64,000 bases of DNA from Spisula solida (lineage: Eukaryota > Mollusca > Bivalvia > Venerida > Mactridae): assembly GCA_947247005.1 (NCBI GenBank), contig OX365954.1, positions 4,108,001 to 4,172,000 of the forward strand, in the 5' to 3' direction. Shown here piece by piece: positions 10,427 to 22,340 of the stretch. Below the pieces are notes generated by a model. That model saw only the letters and a program-made list of their open reading frames with translations. It ran no database searches and was not told where the DNA came from. The first letter of the stretch is position 1, and every line of letters starts with the position of its first letter. The position numbers were made by a program, and so were the translations under genes.

Positions 10427-11328
10427 CAGGCCTGCCATAATAAAATCATGCAAAAGCCTGAGATTCTAGCAAACATTGAATTAAAGCGCGCAATGCTGGC
10501 AAATTCAATATTTTGCGCTTAGCGCGCGAACCGCTAAGTTCAAGCCGCCTAGCCGGCAAACCGCCTAGTTCAAGCCGCTTAGCGCGCAAACCGCCTAATT
10601 CAAATCGCTTAGCACGCGAACCGCCTATTATATAGGCCCTCCAAGATCAAAAACCACTTCATTTAATTTGATAAAGCCATGCAAGTAATTGTTCTGTAAT
10701 ATTTAGGTCTTAGAATAAATACCAAGGGGGAATTAATTAGAGCTCTGCATTTCCTGGTAGCCTTGTCCAGAGACTCATATAAATCTATAAGTCTCTGCCT
10801 TGTCTAAGCAAATTTTAAAAACAAAATATTTCCTCAATTCTAATAAATTAATTAGCAAAAATATTTAACTCATGTTGATCAAATATCGACAAGTATTTCA
10901 ATAATTTTCGATTATATATACAATTTAGCTTAAAAAGCAAATTAATAATATAAAAATGCAGAAAAAATGTCTGTAAAAGACCGACTTTAAAATCATCTAT
11001 GTCAAAAAGTCGTTTTATATATTGAAAATGAAAGCGTTCAAGTGAGACAGATCTATTAAATCTGAATCACATTTGGGGAACAATGGGAGGTGGTAAATTT
11101 TATGACACCCGCTTCCTGTTAATTGCTTTATCACCAATTACCGACTGTCAATATACACTATGAACCATGTACGCTACGATTTTATGAAAACGGTATACAC
11201 TGTGGAGAACTATGTATGCTTTGATTTTCTCAAGATTGCCGGTAAATTGGACCTCAAAGCCGGTGAGCCTGTAGTCGCATCAGATTGCCGGTAATTACCG
11301 GCTCAATGCCTGAGAAATGGCAGGCCTG
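10427..11328. mobile_element. non-autonomous DNA transposon candidate with CAGGCCTGCCAT ends
   Basis: CAGGCCTGCCAT at 10427 is mirrored by ATGGCAGGCCTG ending at 11328, giving a 902-bp unit with 12-bp inverted termini. CAGG ends suggest a hAT-like element, but I could not settle an 8-bp target duplication. Inside are a GC-rich 30-bp tandem repeat near the left end and CCGGTAA motifs near the right end. No transposase. Confidence 0.5.
10512..10627 (+). repeat. GC-rich 30-bp tandem repeat, about four copies
   Basis: The unit resembles GCCGCTTAGCGCGCAAACCG followed by CCTAATTCAA, with CpG-rich AGCGCGC cores. It stands out against the AT-rich surroundings and lies inside the CAGGCCTG-ended element. 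Confidence 0.75.
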
Positions 11329-11339
11329 CAGGTAAAACA

Positions 11340-11955
11340 CAGGCAAGGTTTTAGTTTTACTATTGAGCATTTTAGCCCTGAGTTAGTGAGTATGTTATGT
11401 TTGGGTTTTGACAAATTTTATTTGGGTATTAAATGAAAATAATAGGGCAAGTGAACATAAATTTTAAGTGTTTTTATTTTGTTGTTTATGCTGGAATCAT
11501 TTTTGTTTTCGCCAAACGGAATATTTAACAATATTACTTTGGTAATTAAGTCAATATGCAGCTGATCAGCTACTATGAACGAAGATAGGGAAATAAATGA
11601 ATGAAATCATACATACAGTGAGAATCAGATCAGGAAGTTTGACTGTAGATTAATTGCAATACAAAATAACCCCACAAAATCAGCTATATTAATCGTTTCT
11701 GAATATGCAGGAGCATGCAAACTTTATATTTGTTGTGCTAAATGTTTGAATGCTTTCATATGATACAGATGTTATAATCGGACAAAGATAAATTGGCCGG
11801 GCTATAAATAGTACCAGAACATAAACAGTCTTGTTTATCTTTTGCACCTGAAGTAAAGTACATTATCCTGGGCGGACTATATACAGTCCTTGATTTTAAT
11901 CCATAACAAAAATATAGGCAATAATGTGTTTGTTTATCACGTTAGAGTTATACAA
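11340..11955. other. intergenic stretch, nothing recognised
   Basis: AT-rich, no open frame of note and no repeat structure that I could support. Confidence 0.5.
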
Positions 11956-11958
11956 ATG

Positions 11959-12446
11959 GGTACTGTTTTATCAAAGCATTTACGCTAGCGTAACTCTAAG
12001 TTTTCCGTAAACATTGCGTACGTCGACAATATTTGCACAAATGCGTTTTACTAAGATATTTTTTCTCATGTTATGTCGTAAGTATTGGCGTAATTCTACG
12101 CAAGGTCGCCCCTCGGAGTAAGCGTAAGTAGCAAATATAAACGTAGTGAGGAGTTTTTGCCATGCACTGTTGATTTTCGACCGTCACTTGTTGTTATAGA
12201 CCGTGATTAGTAATATAAACATGTTTAATCATTAAAACTTATCGAACTTTTATGTATATTTATTCACTCTGGTTCCCGTTATATTGGTAATATTGTGGCC
12301 CGGTCTAAGTTCAATATTCAATATATTTACGTAAATGTATGCAACAACTTGCGATCGATTAGTAAAACACACTTAAGGATTTGCGTAAGTGATAAATATA
12401 TCCGTAAACTTACGCGACATTTACGCAATGTTAGTAAAACAGTACC
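11959..12446. mobile_element. MITE with GGTACTGTTTTA ends and ATG flanks
   Basis: The left end GGTACTGTTTTATCAAAGCA and right end TTAGTAAAACAGTACC are inverted repeats, extended by subterminal TTTACGC/GCGTAAG motifs in both orientations. ATG directly flanks both ends (11956-11958, 12447-12449), a possible 3-bp target duplication. 488 bp, no coding capacity; the open frame at its right end is repeat sequence. Confidence 0.7.
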
Positions 12447-12449
12447 ATG

Positions 12450-13335
12450 GTATCTAGCCTCCGGGTCTTGTCAGTGGTATAGTGATCAATTAACAAGCTA
12501 ATTAGGATAATGTACTATGATATAAATGGAGGATTAAACTGAATTCAATTCATCAAAATGGTATTAGGTGGGGGGGGGAACATTTAGCTGTAACGAAAGA
12601 TTACTGTAAGTCAATAAATAATGACAATCACTAGATTCTTCTAAGAATCGCATGATATGTACATGTATAAAGTGGATAGTTGAGCCATTCCAGTAGGTTC
12701 ATCTGTTCAACAAATTGATTGCCAATCTAAACATACCAGTTGTTTGATCAAGCTGTCAATGACATACAAGTTCTCCATGTATTGTGATACCATAAAAGCC
12801 CAATTATGGTAATTTTTATACCCCCCAGATACTAATTATTTTGAAATCAAACCAATTAATTGATCAATCACTCTAGAGTTAGATATCTGATAATATCCAT
12901 CACCACGAGGATATGATGGGCAGAAGGGTCCGTCCGCTTGGTCATCTGTTGACAAAATTTGTCTGTACTTTTCTCTGTAACCATTGGTTAGGTTTCAAAG
13001 ACACTTCATCAAGTACCATGCCTAGATGTGACAGGGAGCAACATGTTAAGCTAAGATCAAATTTAAGTTATTGTCAGCATTCCTTTGAATTTATTTGGAA
13101 TGCATTATTTCTCTATTTGTTTAATTTGAACCAAACTTATCGTTAATGTTTTGACTTGTTAAATCTGAGTCACAAGTAAATAATTTCGTCAATATTCAAG
13201 CATTATAAAAAAATGCACCCATCATAATGAAAAAGGCAAGAAAATTTAGTGTGCACAATTTATCAGTGGTTTTTAATATAAAATTTTCCTTGTGTATTTG
13301 TTTAATGACCAATTTGATTTAGCAAGACTAATCCT
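12450..13335. other. intergenic stretch with a short G tract
   Basis: Mostly AT-rich with a poly-G run near 12570. A segment near 12920-12990 (GGTCCGTCCG and a nearby TTTGTCTGTACTTTTCTC) resembles part of the ATACGCCCGT element at 18.2 kb and may be a remnant. Nothing else seen. Confidence 0.4.
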
Positions 13336-13339
13336 ATTC

Positions 13340-14060
13340 ATGTTTGTCAACATCACAATATCACGGCAGATTATAGTCAGTCATGTAGCCATTTTTGTCA
13401 ACATCACAATATCACGGCAGATTATAGTCAGTCATGTAGCCATGTTTGTCAACATCACAATATCACGGCAGATTATAGTCAGTTATGTAGCCATATTTGT
13501 CAACATCACAATATCACGGCAGATTATAGTCAGTCATGTAGCCATATTTGTCTACATCACAATATCACGGCAGATTATAGTCAGTCATGTAGCCATATTT
13601 GTCAACATCACAATATCACGGCAGATTATAGTCAGTCATGTAGCCATGTTTGTCAACATCACAATATCACGGCAGATTATAGTCAGTCATGTAGCCATGT
13701 TTGTCAACATCACAATATCACGGCAGATTATAGTCAGTCATGTAGCCATATTTGTCAACATCACAATATCACGGCAGATTATAGTCAGTCATGTAGCCAT
13801 GTTTGTCAACATCACAATATCACGGCAGATTATAGTCAGTCATGTAGCCATGTTTGTCAACATCACAATATCACGGCAGATTATAGTCAGTTATGTAGCC
13901 ATGTTTGTCAACATCACAATATCACGGCAGATTATAGTCAGTCATGTAGCCATGTTTGTCAACATCACAATATCACGGCAGATTATAGTCAGTCATGTAG
14001 CCATGTTTGTCAACATCACAATATCACGGCAGATTATAGTCAGTCATGTAGCCATATTTG
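13340..14060 (+). repeat. 51-bp minisatellite, 14 copies
   Basis: The unit includes TTTGTCAACATCACAATATC, ACGGCAGATTATAGTCAGTC and ATGTAGCCAT. Copies differ at only a few sites (CAT/TAT, ATG/ATA/ATT, one TCAACA to TCTACA), so the array is young or homogenised. 51 is divisible by three, which yields a 296-residue open frame made of a 17-residue repeat; there is no start context, splice site or conserved domain to support a protein. Confidence 0.95.
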
Positions 14061-14195
14061 TCTTTGTCTCCTGGTACTTGGATATGATGCAATGCAAAAC
14101 ACAATTTTCTCGGAGAATGTTTGTTGTCATTTCTGAGTTATTGGGAAGCAGGGATATGGAACTACATGTAATTGAACGATGATATTATATGCAAT

Positions 14196-14388
14196 CAGGG
14201 GTTCCATTTGACTCGGAAGTAGGGTTTTTTACCCTTGAAATTTCCAAAAAGCCACCTTTTTACCCTCAAGATTTTGCGTTGAAGGGTCATTTTCTCTTAA
14301 AATCATGGGTATTTTGTCTATGAAATGGTAAACTTTAGTAAAAAGTATAAAAATGACCGTTCAGATTCAGAAGCTAGTGGAACCCCTG
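14196..14388 (+). mobile_element. MITE, CAGGGGTTCCA family, copy 1
   Basis: Begins CAGGGGTTCCATTTGACTCG and ends AAGCTAGTGGAACCCCTG, so the outer 11 bp are inverted repeats. Homologous over its whole 193 bp to 47423-47616 in the same orientation. CAGGGG-type ends suggest a hAT-like source, but no 8-bp target duplication is clear. Confidence 0.75.
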
Positions 14389-14504
14389 ATCAATGTCAGA
14401 GTTTCTCCTATCAGAGATGTCGTTATAAACATGGTGGTAATGAACTCATTATTTCATGCTTTCTGGTGGTTTTCCATGGAAAAATGGTGAACTCCATCCG
14501 AATT

Positions 14505-14800
14505 TTTATGCCCCTGTATCGATAGATCGGGAGGCATATAGTGATGCACCTGTCCGTCCGTCCGTTCGTCCGTTCGTCCGTCCGTCCGTCCTGGTTAACC
14601 CAAATTGACCGTTTCTTCTAGCATCATTATGGCTTGCTGCAAAGCTTCCAAACTTGCATGGATGTTGTATATGAACACTCTCCACACACCTGTATCACCT
14701 GACCCTTTTTGACCTTCACCTTGACCTAGTTTTGGACTTAGACTTATTTATGGACAAGGCTTCCACAGGGGGCATAAGCGTTTATTGAACGCAGTCTTGT
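14505..14800 (+). mobile_element. TTTATGCCCC element with (CCGT)n tract
   Basis: TTTTATGCCCCTGTATCGAT on the left and GGGGGCATAAGCG on the right form inverted ends. The interior has a CCGTCCGTCCG microsatellite (14551-14592), then GACCTTCACCTTGACCTAG. This layout is a common bivalve interspersed repeat as far as I recall. A piece of its right end recurs at 598-650. Confidence 0.6.
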
Positions 14801-15990
14801 TTTCCCTACTTTCAAAATCACCATGGAGTGCCCACAATTTTGTTTAAGCCTATTGCTGTCTACCTTAAACTCTCTGTGGATAAGCTCACAGAATCCCCAA
14901 ATTTTAAGACTATACTAGTACAAGAATGATAGTGTTTAATACTTTGAGTAATACCTACCGGTATACAGAATCACCTGTAGCTATATCACCTTGAAAATAT
15001 TGTCAGCTGCTCAATCGGTGAAGTAACTTTCGATCTTACTCAATAATATACAAATACAAATGTATATGAAATTATACTCAGAAAAATACAAATAAATGAA
15101 ATTGATTACATTTCAATAGCCTTAAAGCCAGTGAAGGGGTCCATCATATGTAACAGTTGCTGCTTGGTAACAGCTGTGATATAAAGATATACATAATGTA
15201 GAATGTGGAAAATAAACGCACATATTTGAATATAAGCACATAGCAAAAGTAAGCGCTTACTGACAAACCATATTGGATTATAAGCACTTTTAATTAATCA
15301 CTTAATTAAAACCATTTCTGTACACATAATCAAAACATTTGCGAAAATCAACAAGTGAACAGTAAATTAATTTTTCTTTTCATGTACATTGTAAAAGAAT
15401 GTTGTTAATTATAGTCATTAAAACAAAAATACAATCAACTGTACTCATCACCTTTAACAAAGCTGTATAGATTATCGGATAGAATATTATTATTATTATC
15501 AGCACGGATATACACAGAACGGATACGCAGGTCTAAAAATAGCCTAGTTATGACCTGACTACCCATAATGCCTTGCGCGCTTCGGTAAGCACGATAATTG
15601 TGAACATGACTTATCCAAAAGAAATATTTTTTTCGTGTCAAAACCACAAAACTAAGTGGTTTGATCATTTTCAACAAATAGAGGACACCCCAAAGATCAC
15701 AAAAAATATTGATTTATAAGAAAAACAGTCGTAAATAAGTTTCCTTAGGGATTTAAAAAAGTAAATATCGGAAGCAATCCAAAACCCGTCGATTGAAAAT
15801 TTATCGATCAGAATAGGTCACAGAAAATGTGGTCTATGTCACAATTGACAGATGAATCGTCCAAACTATCTATACAAAAACTTTCCAAACACATAACGGA
15901 ATAAATAAATTCCCATCTTTGCTTATTTTGACGAAGAGTTGCTTTAAATGAAAACAAATATCTCATTGACAAATCAGGCTGAATTTGTGA
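14801..15990. other. intergenic stretch upstream of a possible promoter
   Basis: AT-rich, no gene seen. An 80-codon minus-strand frame at 15435-15677 has no recognisable domain and no codon signal. The last 200 bp lead into the ATGGCGGC cluster at 16.0 kb. Confidence 0.45.
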
Positions 15991-16150
15991 AATAATCCAA
16001 GATGGCGGCGGCTAGCGAGAAAAATAGCGCCAACTTGAAAATCTCGTCAAGTCTCGCTAAGTCTCGTACAAGTAAGCCGATCGCGATATTTCATTCCAAT
16101 ATGGCGGCCTATATAGAAAAAATAGTGGGAGTCGAATGAGTTGCTTTTCT
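15985..16150 (+). promoter_or_regulatory. candidate promoter or first exon with two ATGGCGGC (YY1-type) motifs
   Basis: CCAAGATGGCGGCGGC (15997-16012) is a close match to the YY1 consensus, and AATATGGCGGCC follows at 16099-16110. Several CpGs (TCTCG repeats, CGATCGCG) make this a local CpG-rich patch. The first ATG opens a 45-codon frame (16002-16139), MAAASEKNSANLKISSSLAK..., and CAA|GTAAGC after 16071 is a good donor. It could be the first exon of a gene, or a 5' leader of the glycosyltransferase gene at 21.4 kb, but I cannot identify the next exon. Confidence 0.35.
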
Positions 16151-16279
16151 GTCTAATGTATTTCCGTGTTATCAGCTGCCCATTTTCCCAATTAAATTTC
16201 TAAAATAATGGAGAATAATTTAGAAAGTATACTACATCACATAGTTAATGTTATTCCACTATAGTTTTCAACATCATTA

Positions 16280-16661
16280 AGGCCAGAGTTCATTTATTTT
16301 TCGTTACTCGGACCCTCTTGCCCAATTTTTTGGCATTTTCAAAAAAAAAAAATTTGAAAAACTGGAAAAAATTACCAGCCTTGTATTTTTATTTCATTAT
16401 TTTGTTAATAATAAGTTTTAGTATACAAGTGTTTCACTGCAGTGTACTACTAAGTCTTAAGATAAATTGGCCGTTTTCTTGAAAACTGACACAGTTGTTA
16501 AGTGTTGATTACTTTAAATCGGACCGTCATTGACAATTCAGTACCACCAACAGCTTGTGGATGCTATATTTTGGGAGTTTTTATTTTTATTTTATTCCCT
16601 CCTCCTGTAGACTTTTTTCTGAAAAATGTCAGAGTAACAAAAAATTAAAAAACTCTGGCCT
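16280..16661 (+). mobile_element. MITE, AGGCCAGAGTT family, copy 1
   Basis: Ends are AGGCCAGAGTTCAT and AACTCTGGCCT in inverted orientation. The interior carries CGTTACTCGGACCCTC and TTGGCATTTT. Homologous along its length, in reverse orientation, to 25074-25468. The flanks read TTA on the left and AAT on the right. Confidence 0.75.
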
Positions 16662-16664
16662 AAT

Positions 16665-18215
16665 ATAACATTTTTGGGGTTCAGGAACAATAATACCTTT
16701 GGTCTATAATTCTGGATTAAAAAAAGTCAATAGTGCTGGCTGAAGGTTTTCACAGCTTAACGTCAAAGGTTTGAGCCTTTGATTTTGTGTCTGCTCCCAT
16801 TATTTTTTTAACCCTTAAACTCTGATTTCCATTCAATTTACACTTGTATATACCAATGTATAGAGATACATGATGTGCAGAACCCCTATTCCAAGTTCAC
16901 TGTGGCAAGATAAATAGCTAGATTTAAGACTGCCTTGTTCCATCCTATTTATAAAATTAATGAAATTGATTTATGAATATTTATCTGCATTGCAGAATCA
17001 GAGCTACAGATATTTAAAGGTGCATATTTGGTAATTACCCAATTAATTTTCTTTTAAAAACCCAATAGATTTTGAGAGGAGGGAGTAAGAAAAAGCAAAG
17101 ACAAGCTGAAATACCCCCCAAAAATGATGTTACATGTATAATGAATCAAAGCACTGAGAGTACTACATGTATAATGAATCAAAGCACTGAGAGTACTAGT
17201 GGGAGGCGATCTGGTTGCTGCTACTAAAGCTTAAACCGACTTTACATGTTTAATGTTCGTTTTCTTACTGCCGATCTTGTCTTGAATGTCAAAATAGGCA
17301 TATGTGACTATATAGGCATGTTGGGTATCTAAATAATTGTTAAAAGGTGCATATTAATTTATATGTAATACGTGTATTGAATGCGTTATTAAAAGTGGCT
17401 TTAAATACTACGCGCCTATTTATCAGATTCTACAGTACCGTCTTGTAATCACTTCCTTACACAGCGGGAGACAGTCCAAAGCGGCTAGCTAGTACAGCGA
17501 CACCATATGATTGCATAAGAGTACTTTGCAGACCGTATACGATTCATTGATAAAACCATCACTTGACCGTAGTCTGAAGTTTCTAAAAATAGCTTTACAG
17601 CTGGGACATTTGATGAACACGTCATTTTCGTACTATAAAACAAGTTCGGTATCAGCCGGTGTAGTAATTGTTTTGGCCAAAATATCGATTTAACGAACAG
17701 TTTCACAATAATTTTTTATCTTAGAATAAACAAATGTTGCTGATTGGCTTAAATCAGTTAAAAAATTTGGAGAAACATATGTAGCAGTATTGGGAATGTT
17801 GACAGTTTCTGGAACTACTTGAATGCGTTTTCACATAGCAGCCTAAAGGCGGTTAATTTTGTATTAAGAAATGGGCAATGGTAGTAATGAGAGGCTTAAT
17901 CGCCTCCCAAAAACAGTACATAAAAGATCATTTACCCTATGAGTTTGATTAACAGACAGTAAACAAGATACTATCTTTTAAATGAACTACATTTATCATG
18001 ACCATAAACATTCGAGTGTCAATTAAAAGACGCCATACGACAAACCGCCTGCAATGCCTGAACCAACATACCGAAATCTACCAGGCAAGTTCACATCGAA
18101 GACATAGAAATACTTCATAACATTGTTACTTAATGTTTATCATGGCTCACCTTTGATGGGCAGGTAAATGTATCATTGATATAGAATTTCTTTTTTTACA
18201 GATTTTGATATATTC
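16665..18215. other. intergenic stretch with one short duplication
   Basis: Contains an exact 33-bp tandem duplication (units 17131-17163 and 17164-17196, TACATGTATAATGAATCAAA core). Otherwise AT-rich; overlapping short frames on both strands at 17485-17706 have no recognisable domain. Confidence 0.45.
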
Positions 18216-18220
18216 TTTTT

Positions 18221-19524
18221 ATACGCCCGTTGAAAATGGGACGTATTATGTGAACACCCTTGGCGGGCGGGCGGGCGGCGACGGCCAGTAATTTGTCTGT
18301 ACTCTAACTCAATCAGTTTTCGTGCGATCGTCTTCAAACTTGCTGACAATGCTTATGGACGTAATATCTAGGCCAAGTTCGATTATAGGCCAAATAGGCC
18401 CAGGCCTTCTTGGGTTATGGTCCTTCATTTACCAAAAAAATGTGAAATTGGCCTTGTCTGTACTCTAACTGAAAATTGTCGCTATCCACATGTCAAAGCA
18501 TTAGTTCCTCAAAAATATGTGTGTTGTACATAAACAAACATTGTCAATCAAACTTATCATGAATTCGTATTAAATTTAACACATCTTCATGTTAAACACA
18601 TCTTACTTGACTTGTGGTCTTGCAAGATACAGACAAGCCAATAGTTTTCCTCGGCCAGACCAGTATTTACAACAGTAACTTTACTTAAGAAATAATGAAT
18701 GTGTTCATGTGCTTTATCGTAGAATAAAGCACAGTCACTAGTTTGGTTGCGCACCTGAAGCTTTATTTTAGATAAAACACAGGTACATGTTTATTAATTT
18801 GATTCTAATATAGCCAATATTCCGCATTGGATATTACAAATAGACGTAGTAACAATAGCACTACGTTCTTCATCGAACGGCTTATTTGCAGTTGTCAGTC
18901 GTAGCTGTATTTTATATCGATAATTCGTGCACACCATGATTTCCTCTATGTGTATATGACTGAAACTGCTTGTTGGTTAGAGTACCGGTTAATCCTACCT
19001 AATCAACGTGGAAACACTCCATAAATTCTTTTGGCCTAACCATTTTCAAAAGTAACAAAGCAGACCCCCTGCCGTGATTCAAACATTGAGACCATTTACA
19101 GCAGATGTGTCTAGACGGTACATCTCCAGAAACTGTGTGGTAGAAGTATACTACATGTAACTACACAGTACATTTTTAAACCAAAATGTACCGTCTAGAC
19201 TCACCTTAAGTCAGACTGACACATTAGCCAATCAGGCATTGACATGTGGTCATGTGCTCCTCCATAGTCAAATTTCTTTTGGCATTCCAATATACCCTCG
19301 GCCTTTAGGTCGAGGATAATAAACCAAGCAAAAGCATTCCTATAAATTAGTATGACTATAGGAAACAACTGATATGGTGCATTTGTCAAAACCGTATACC
19401 GGTATATAGTTTGTGATTATAAAGATTAGTTTAAAGATAATTGTTTAAAAATGTTTTGACATAATATGGGGTTTTATTTCACAATCAATATTTTTTGTCA
19501 CTAGCACAACCAAGACGGGCGTAT
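18221..19524. mobile_element. DNA transposon candidate with ATACGCCCGT ends
   Basis: ATACGCCCGT at 18221 is mirrored by ACGGGCGTAT ending at 19524, a 1.3-kb unit. Just inside the left end are GGGACGTATTATG and a (GGGC)n run (18262-18280). No transposase is left. A secondary 15-bp inverted repeat, GTCTAGACGGTACAT (19109-19123) against ATGTACCGTCTAGAC (19186-19200), probably marks a small nested element. Confidence 0.5.
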
Positions 19525-19559
19525 TTTGTGACATTTTTATTCTTTTTCAATGATACAGT

Positions 19560-19726
19560 TTACATACATGTTCTTTGATGTCACAATCTAATTATTTTTA
19601 AATTCTTTTAGTATTATTCTATAGCCTTGTTCTTTGTTCCAACTTCTTAGTAACATTGATTTATTTACCCTCGTATTTTCATGTTATTCTTTATGGTGTG
19701 TAATAAACGTTGTTGTTGTTGTTGCA
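19560..19726 (+). mobile_element. possible retroposon 3' end with (GTT)n tail
   Basis: AATAAA at 19702-19707 is followed directly by CGTTGTTGTTGTTGTTG. This is the form of a LINE/SINE tail; the preceding 140 bp are unassigned. Confidence 0.35.
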
Positions 19727-20095
19727 TGAATCACTATACAAAACCTTAATGTCAACAAATCATTGTGACTATAGGTAATAGATGACAAACAATTTTGGAC
19801 AATTGGAGCTCTCCGTGCAAGTGTCATGTGCTGCTGTTGATGTCAGGGAGACATATTGATTTTTGCTTGACATCTGGATGGATGAACACACAATTTGAAG
19901 TTTGTCTGCGCTTGTTCTCCTTTACCATTGGCCAGATAACTCCGGGAATCGAAACTCCCACAAAGAATGTAAAATACATACAGACAAAAAGCATCGTACC
20001 AGACGAACAAGTTTATATTTTGAATATTGATCTATATCATATTATATCGAATAAAAAATAAAATAAAATGATAAATTATGCAAAGTAAAAAAGAC

Positions 20096-20183
20096 GACTT
20101 CTTCTGGGCTTGAACTCAAAACCAACGATTTCCAACGACAAATATAATTATGTCAACGCACATATCCACTTAGCCACAGAGGC
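20096..20183 (-). mobile_element. tRNA-derived SINE head, minus strand
   Basis: Read on the minus strand: GCCTCTGTGGCTAAGTGGAT contains an A-box-like TGGCTAAGTGG (within 20166-20178), and GAGTTCAAGCCCAGA (20103-20117) a B box. The spacing is tRNA-like, but the stem arms are broken, so it is scored as a SINE or tRNA relic rather than a tRNA gene. Confidence 0.5.
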
Positions 20184-20734
20184 TATTGAATATAACACGT
20201 TACTATAATGATTTTATTCAGTAAATTAGTGTAATTTTGCTCTAATCCGATAACAAAACATGCTCCCCTAAACGCTTTGAATGCGCTCAACCAAGAAATC
20301 CATGTTATCGAAATCGGTTTATACTTGGTGTACTTTTATCTCACACATAATGTCACAAATGTATTTTCTTGCCTCATTATTGATACACAAATTTGTTGTT
20401 ACATTTCAGGGGAGATGAGAGGAAATGAGAAGACCCGGGAAAGTTGACTTGTCTGGGGATTATTCTGTATAAACTAATTAATGGGTGATGAATACTGGAA
20501 GCTTGTGATAGACAGGATTGAGAGACCGTCCAGTGTGATAGACACGATTGAGAGACTGTTCAGTATTGATTGCATGATGAATGATGCTCAATTGCTGACC
20601 CATCGTTAGTACATGTGTTAGCCAGATACAGATAGGAGGAGATTGGAGGGTGATATTAATTAGAAGCTACATGTAGTACTGGTGTGCGATTCTGTTTGAG
20701 TTTGTACAACTAATACCTTGTTACTTGAATTCAG

Positions 20735-20945
20735 GGTTTGTGAATTCTGAACAAAGTGTGGATGTAGGACTCTGGATTTGTGAAATCAGGACTCGGTATT
20801 TGTGATTTTGGGGCTCAGTATTCCGATTTTAGAGGCTCAGTATTTGTGAATTTGGGACTCATGATTTGTGATTATGGGACTCAGTAATTGTGAATTTGGG
20901 ACTCTGTATTAGTGAATTTTGGACATATATTTGTGAGTACAGGTC
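20735..20945 (+). repeat. degenerate ~22-bp tandem repeat
   Basis: About nine diverged copies of a GGGACTCAGTATTTGTGAAT-like unit. Old compared with the other arrays. It ends about 470 bp before the glycosyltransferase start codon. Confidence 0.65.
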
Positions 20946-21415
20946 TAGTTGTAATCCAAATTAAATCATCGAAGAAAATTTACCGTTTTTTAAGCAACAC
21001 CAAATCATAATAGCATAGTTTGTGTCAATATTTAAAGGAAGAAAAATAAATCATCCACAGAGGATTATGGTTTCTATTGAAGGAGTACTTATACTTGTAT
21101 GATTATAGTATAAAGCCAATTCATTCATCCTGATGCTGAAGTTTAATTCCCGTGTCAAGGATATACACTATTGTGTGGTTCAGTAACTCAAATTACACAC
21201 TTTATATAGGGATCGACTGATACTTTAACTACATAGCTTGATAATTGTATATATCCTGTTGTGTCTGGTATAGATTAAAGTACGTAGGATATCCGTGGGC
21301 ATAAAACAGTTTCAAAGACAGGGATATCCCAATTATCCCAATTTGTGCAACAATCTTAAAAAGATTCTTAAATACTCGCTGTTCTATAAGCTGTGGTGGC
21401 AAAGATTTCCATACA

Positions 21416-22340
21416 ATGAAGATGCCAAGTAAGGGATGGCTACGAATTGGTTCTGTGATTCTTCTATTTATTTGTGTGGGGATCTATTATAGTTGGCAAG
21501 TGACAGAAGCACCTATGACACGTGTTAATTTTACAGCAGTATGGTCAGATTCATACATGGCTGTGGTGCCTTCGTATAAGAATCTGTCACTTTCATACCG
21601 TAAATCGATTAGCCAGACGTATACTGTGCTAGATGAGCAGTATGACTTGCGGCTCATCACTATTGTGTATAACAGAGCTAATTCATTAAAGCGGTTATTG
21701 AAGTCAATAAATGAAGCTGATTATGGCAACGACGCGGTGAAACTTGAAGTTTGGATTGATAGATCAGTCGATGGTAGTTTTGATTCATCAACTCTCGAGG
21801 CAGCAAAATCATTCAAATTCGAACATGGAAAGTATGATGTGACTGTTCACCCGAAGCATGTTGGGATATACGGACAGTGGCTAACTACGTGGAAACCGAG
21901 GATCAATAGTTCAGAGATTGCTGTGATATTAGAAGACGATTTAACTGTATCTCCACATTTTTATAAATATCTCAAACTTGTTCATAAAAAATATGACGGC
22001 ATTTCCGAAATCAATGGTTATGCCTTACAAGGTTCATCAATAAAGCACTATATACATGATACTTCATTACTAGAAGGTCCTAAAGACAGTCATGTATTTC
22101 TATACCCAGTTTTAGGAACCTGGGGGTTCTCTCCAAATACCAAAAACTGGATCAAATTTTTAGATTGGTTTGCAAAAGCACATAGTGACAAAAACTTTAT
22201 TCCTATTATTCCGGATAACATTGTTTCCTCATGGTATCAACAATTCATCGTGGCTGGCAAGACAGAAGGGATCTGGTCAATATGGCATATATACTATGCC
22301 TGGCGAAACAAGGAATTCACATTATATAGTAATTTCAAAG
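21416..22340 (+). CDS. glycosyltransferase exon 1 (anchor and catalytic core)
   Basis: Encodes residues 1-308 plus one base of codon 309. The ATG at 21416 is preceded by an in-frame-poor leader and gives a proper signal anchor; a second ATG two codons on would change little. Read without splicing, the frame stops five codons into the intron (at 22354), which would remove the conserved C-terminal NWKEPGLHY segment. Confidence 0.88.

Noticed and set aside
19795..20061. 88-codon plus-strand frame
   Set aside because: No motif, no splice or start context, and AT-rich codon use; next to a SINE head.
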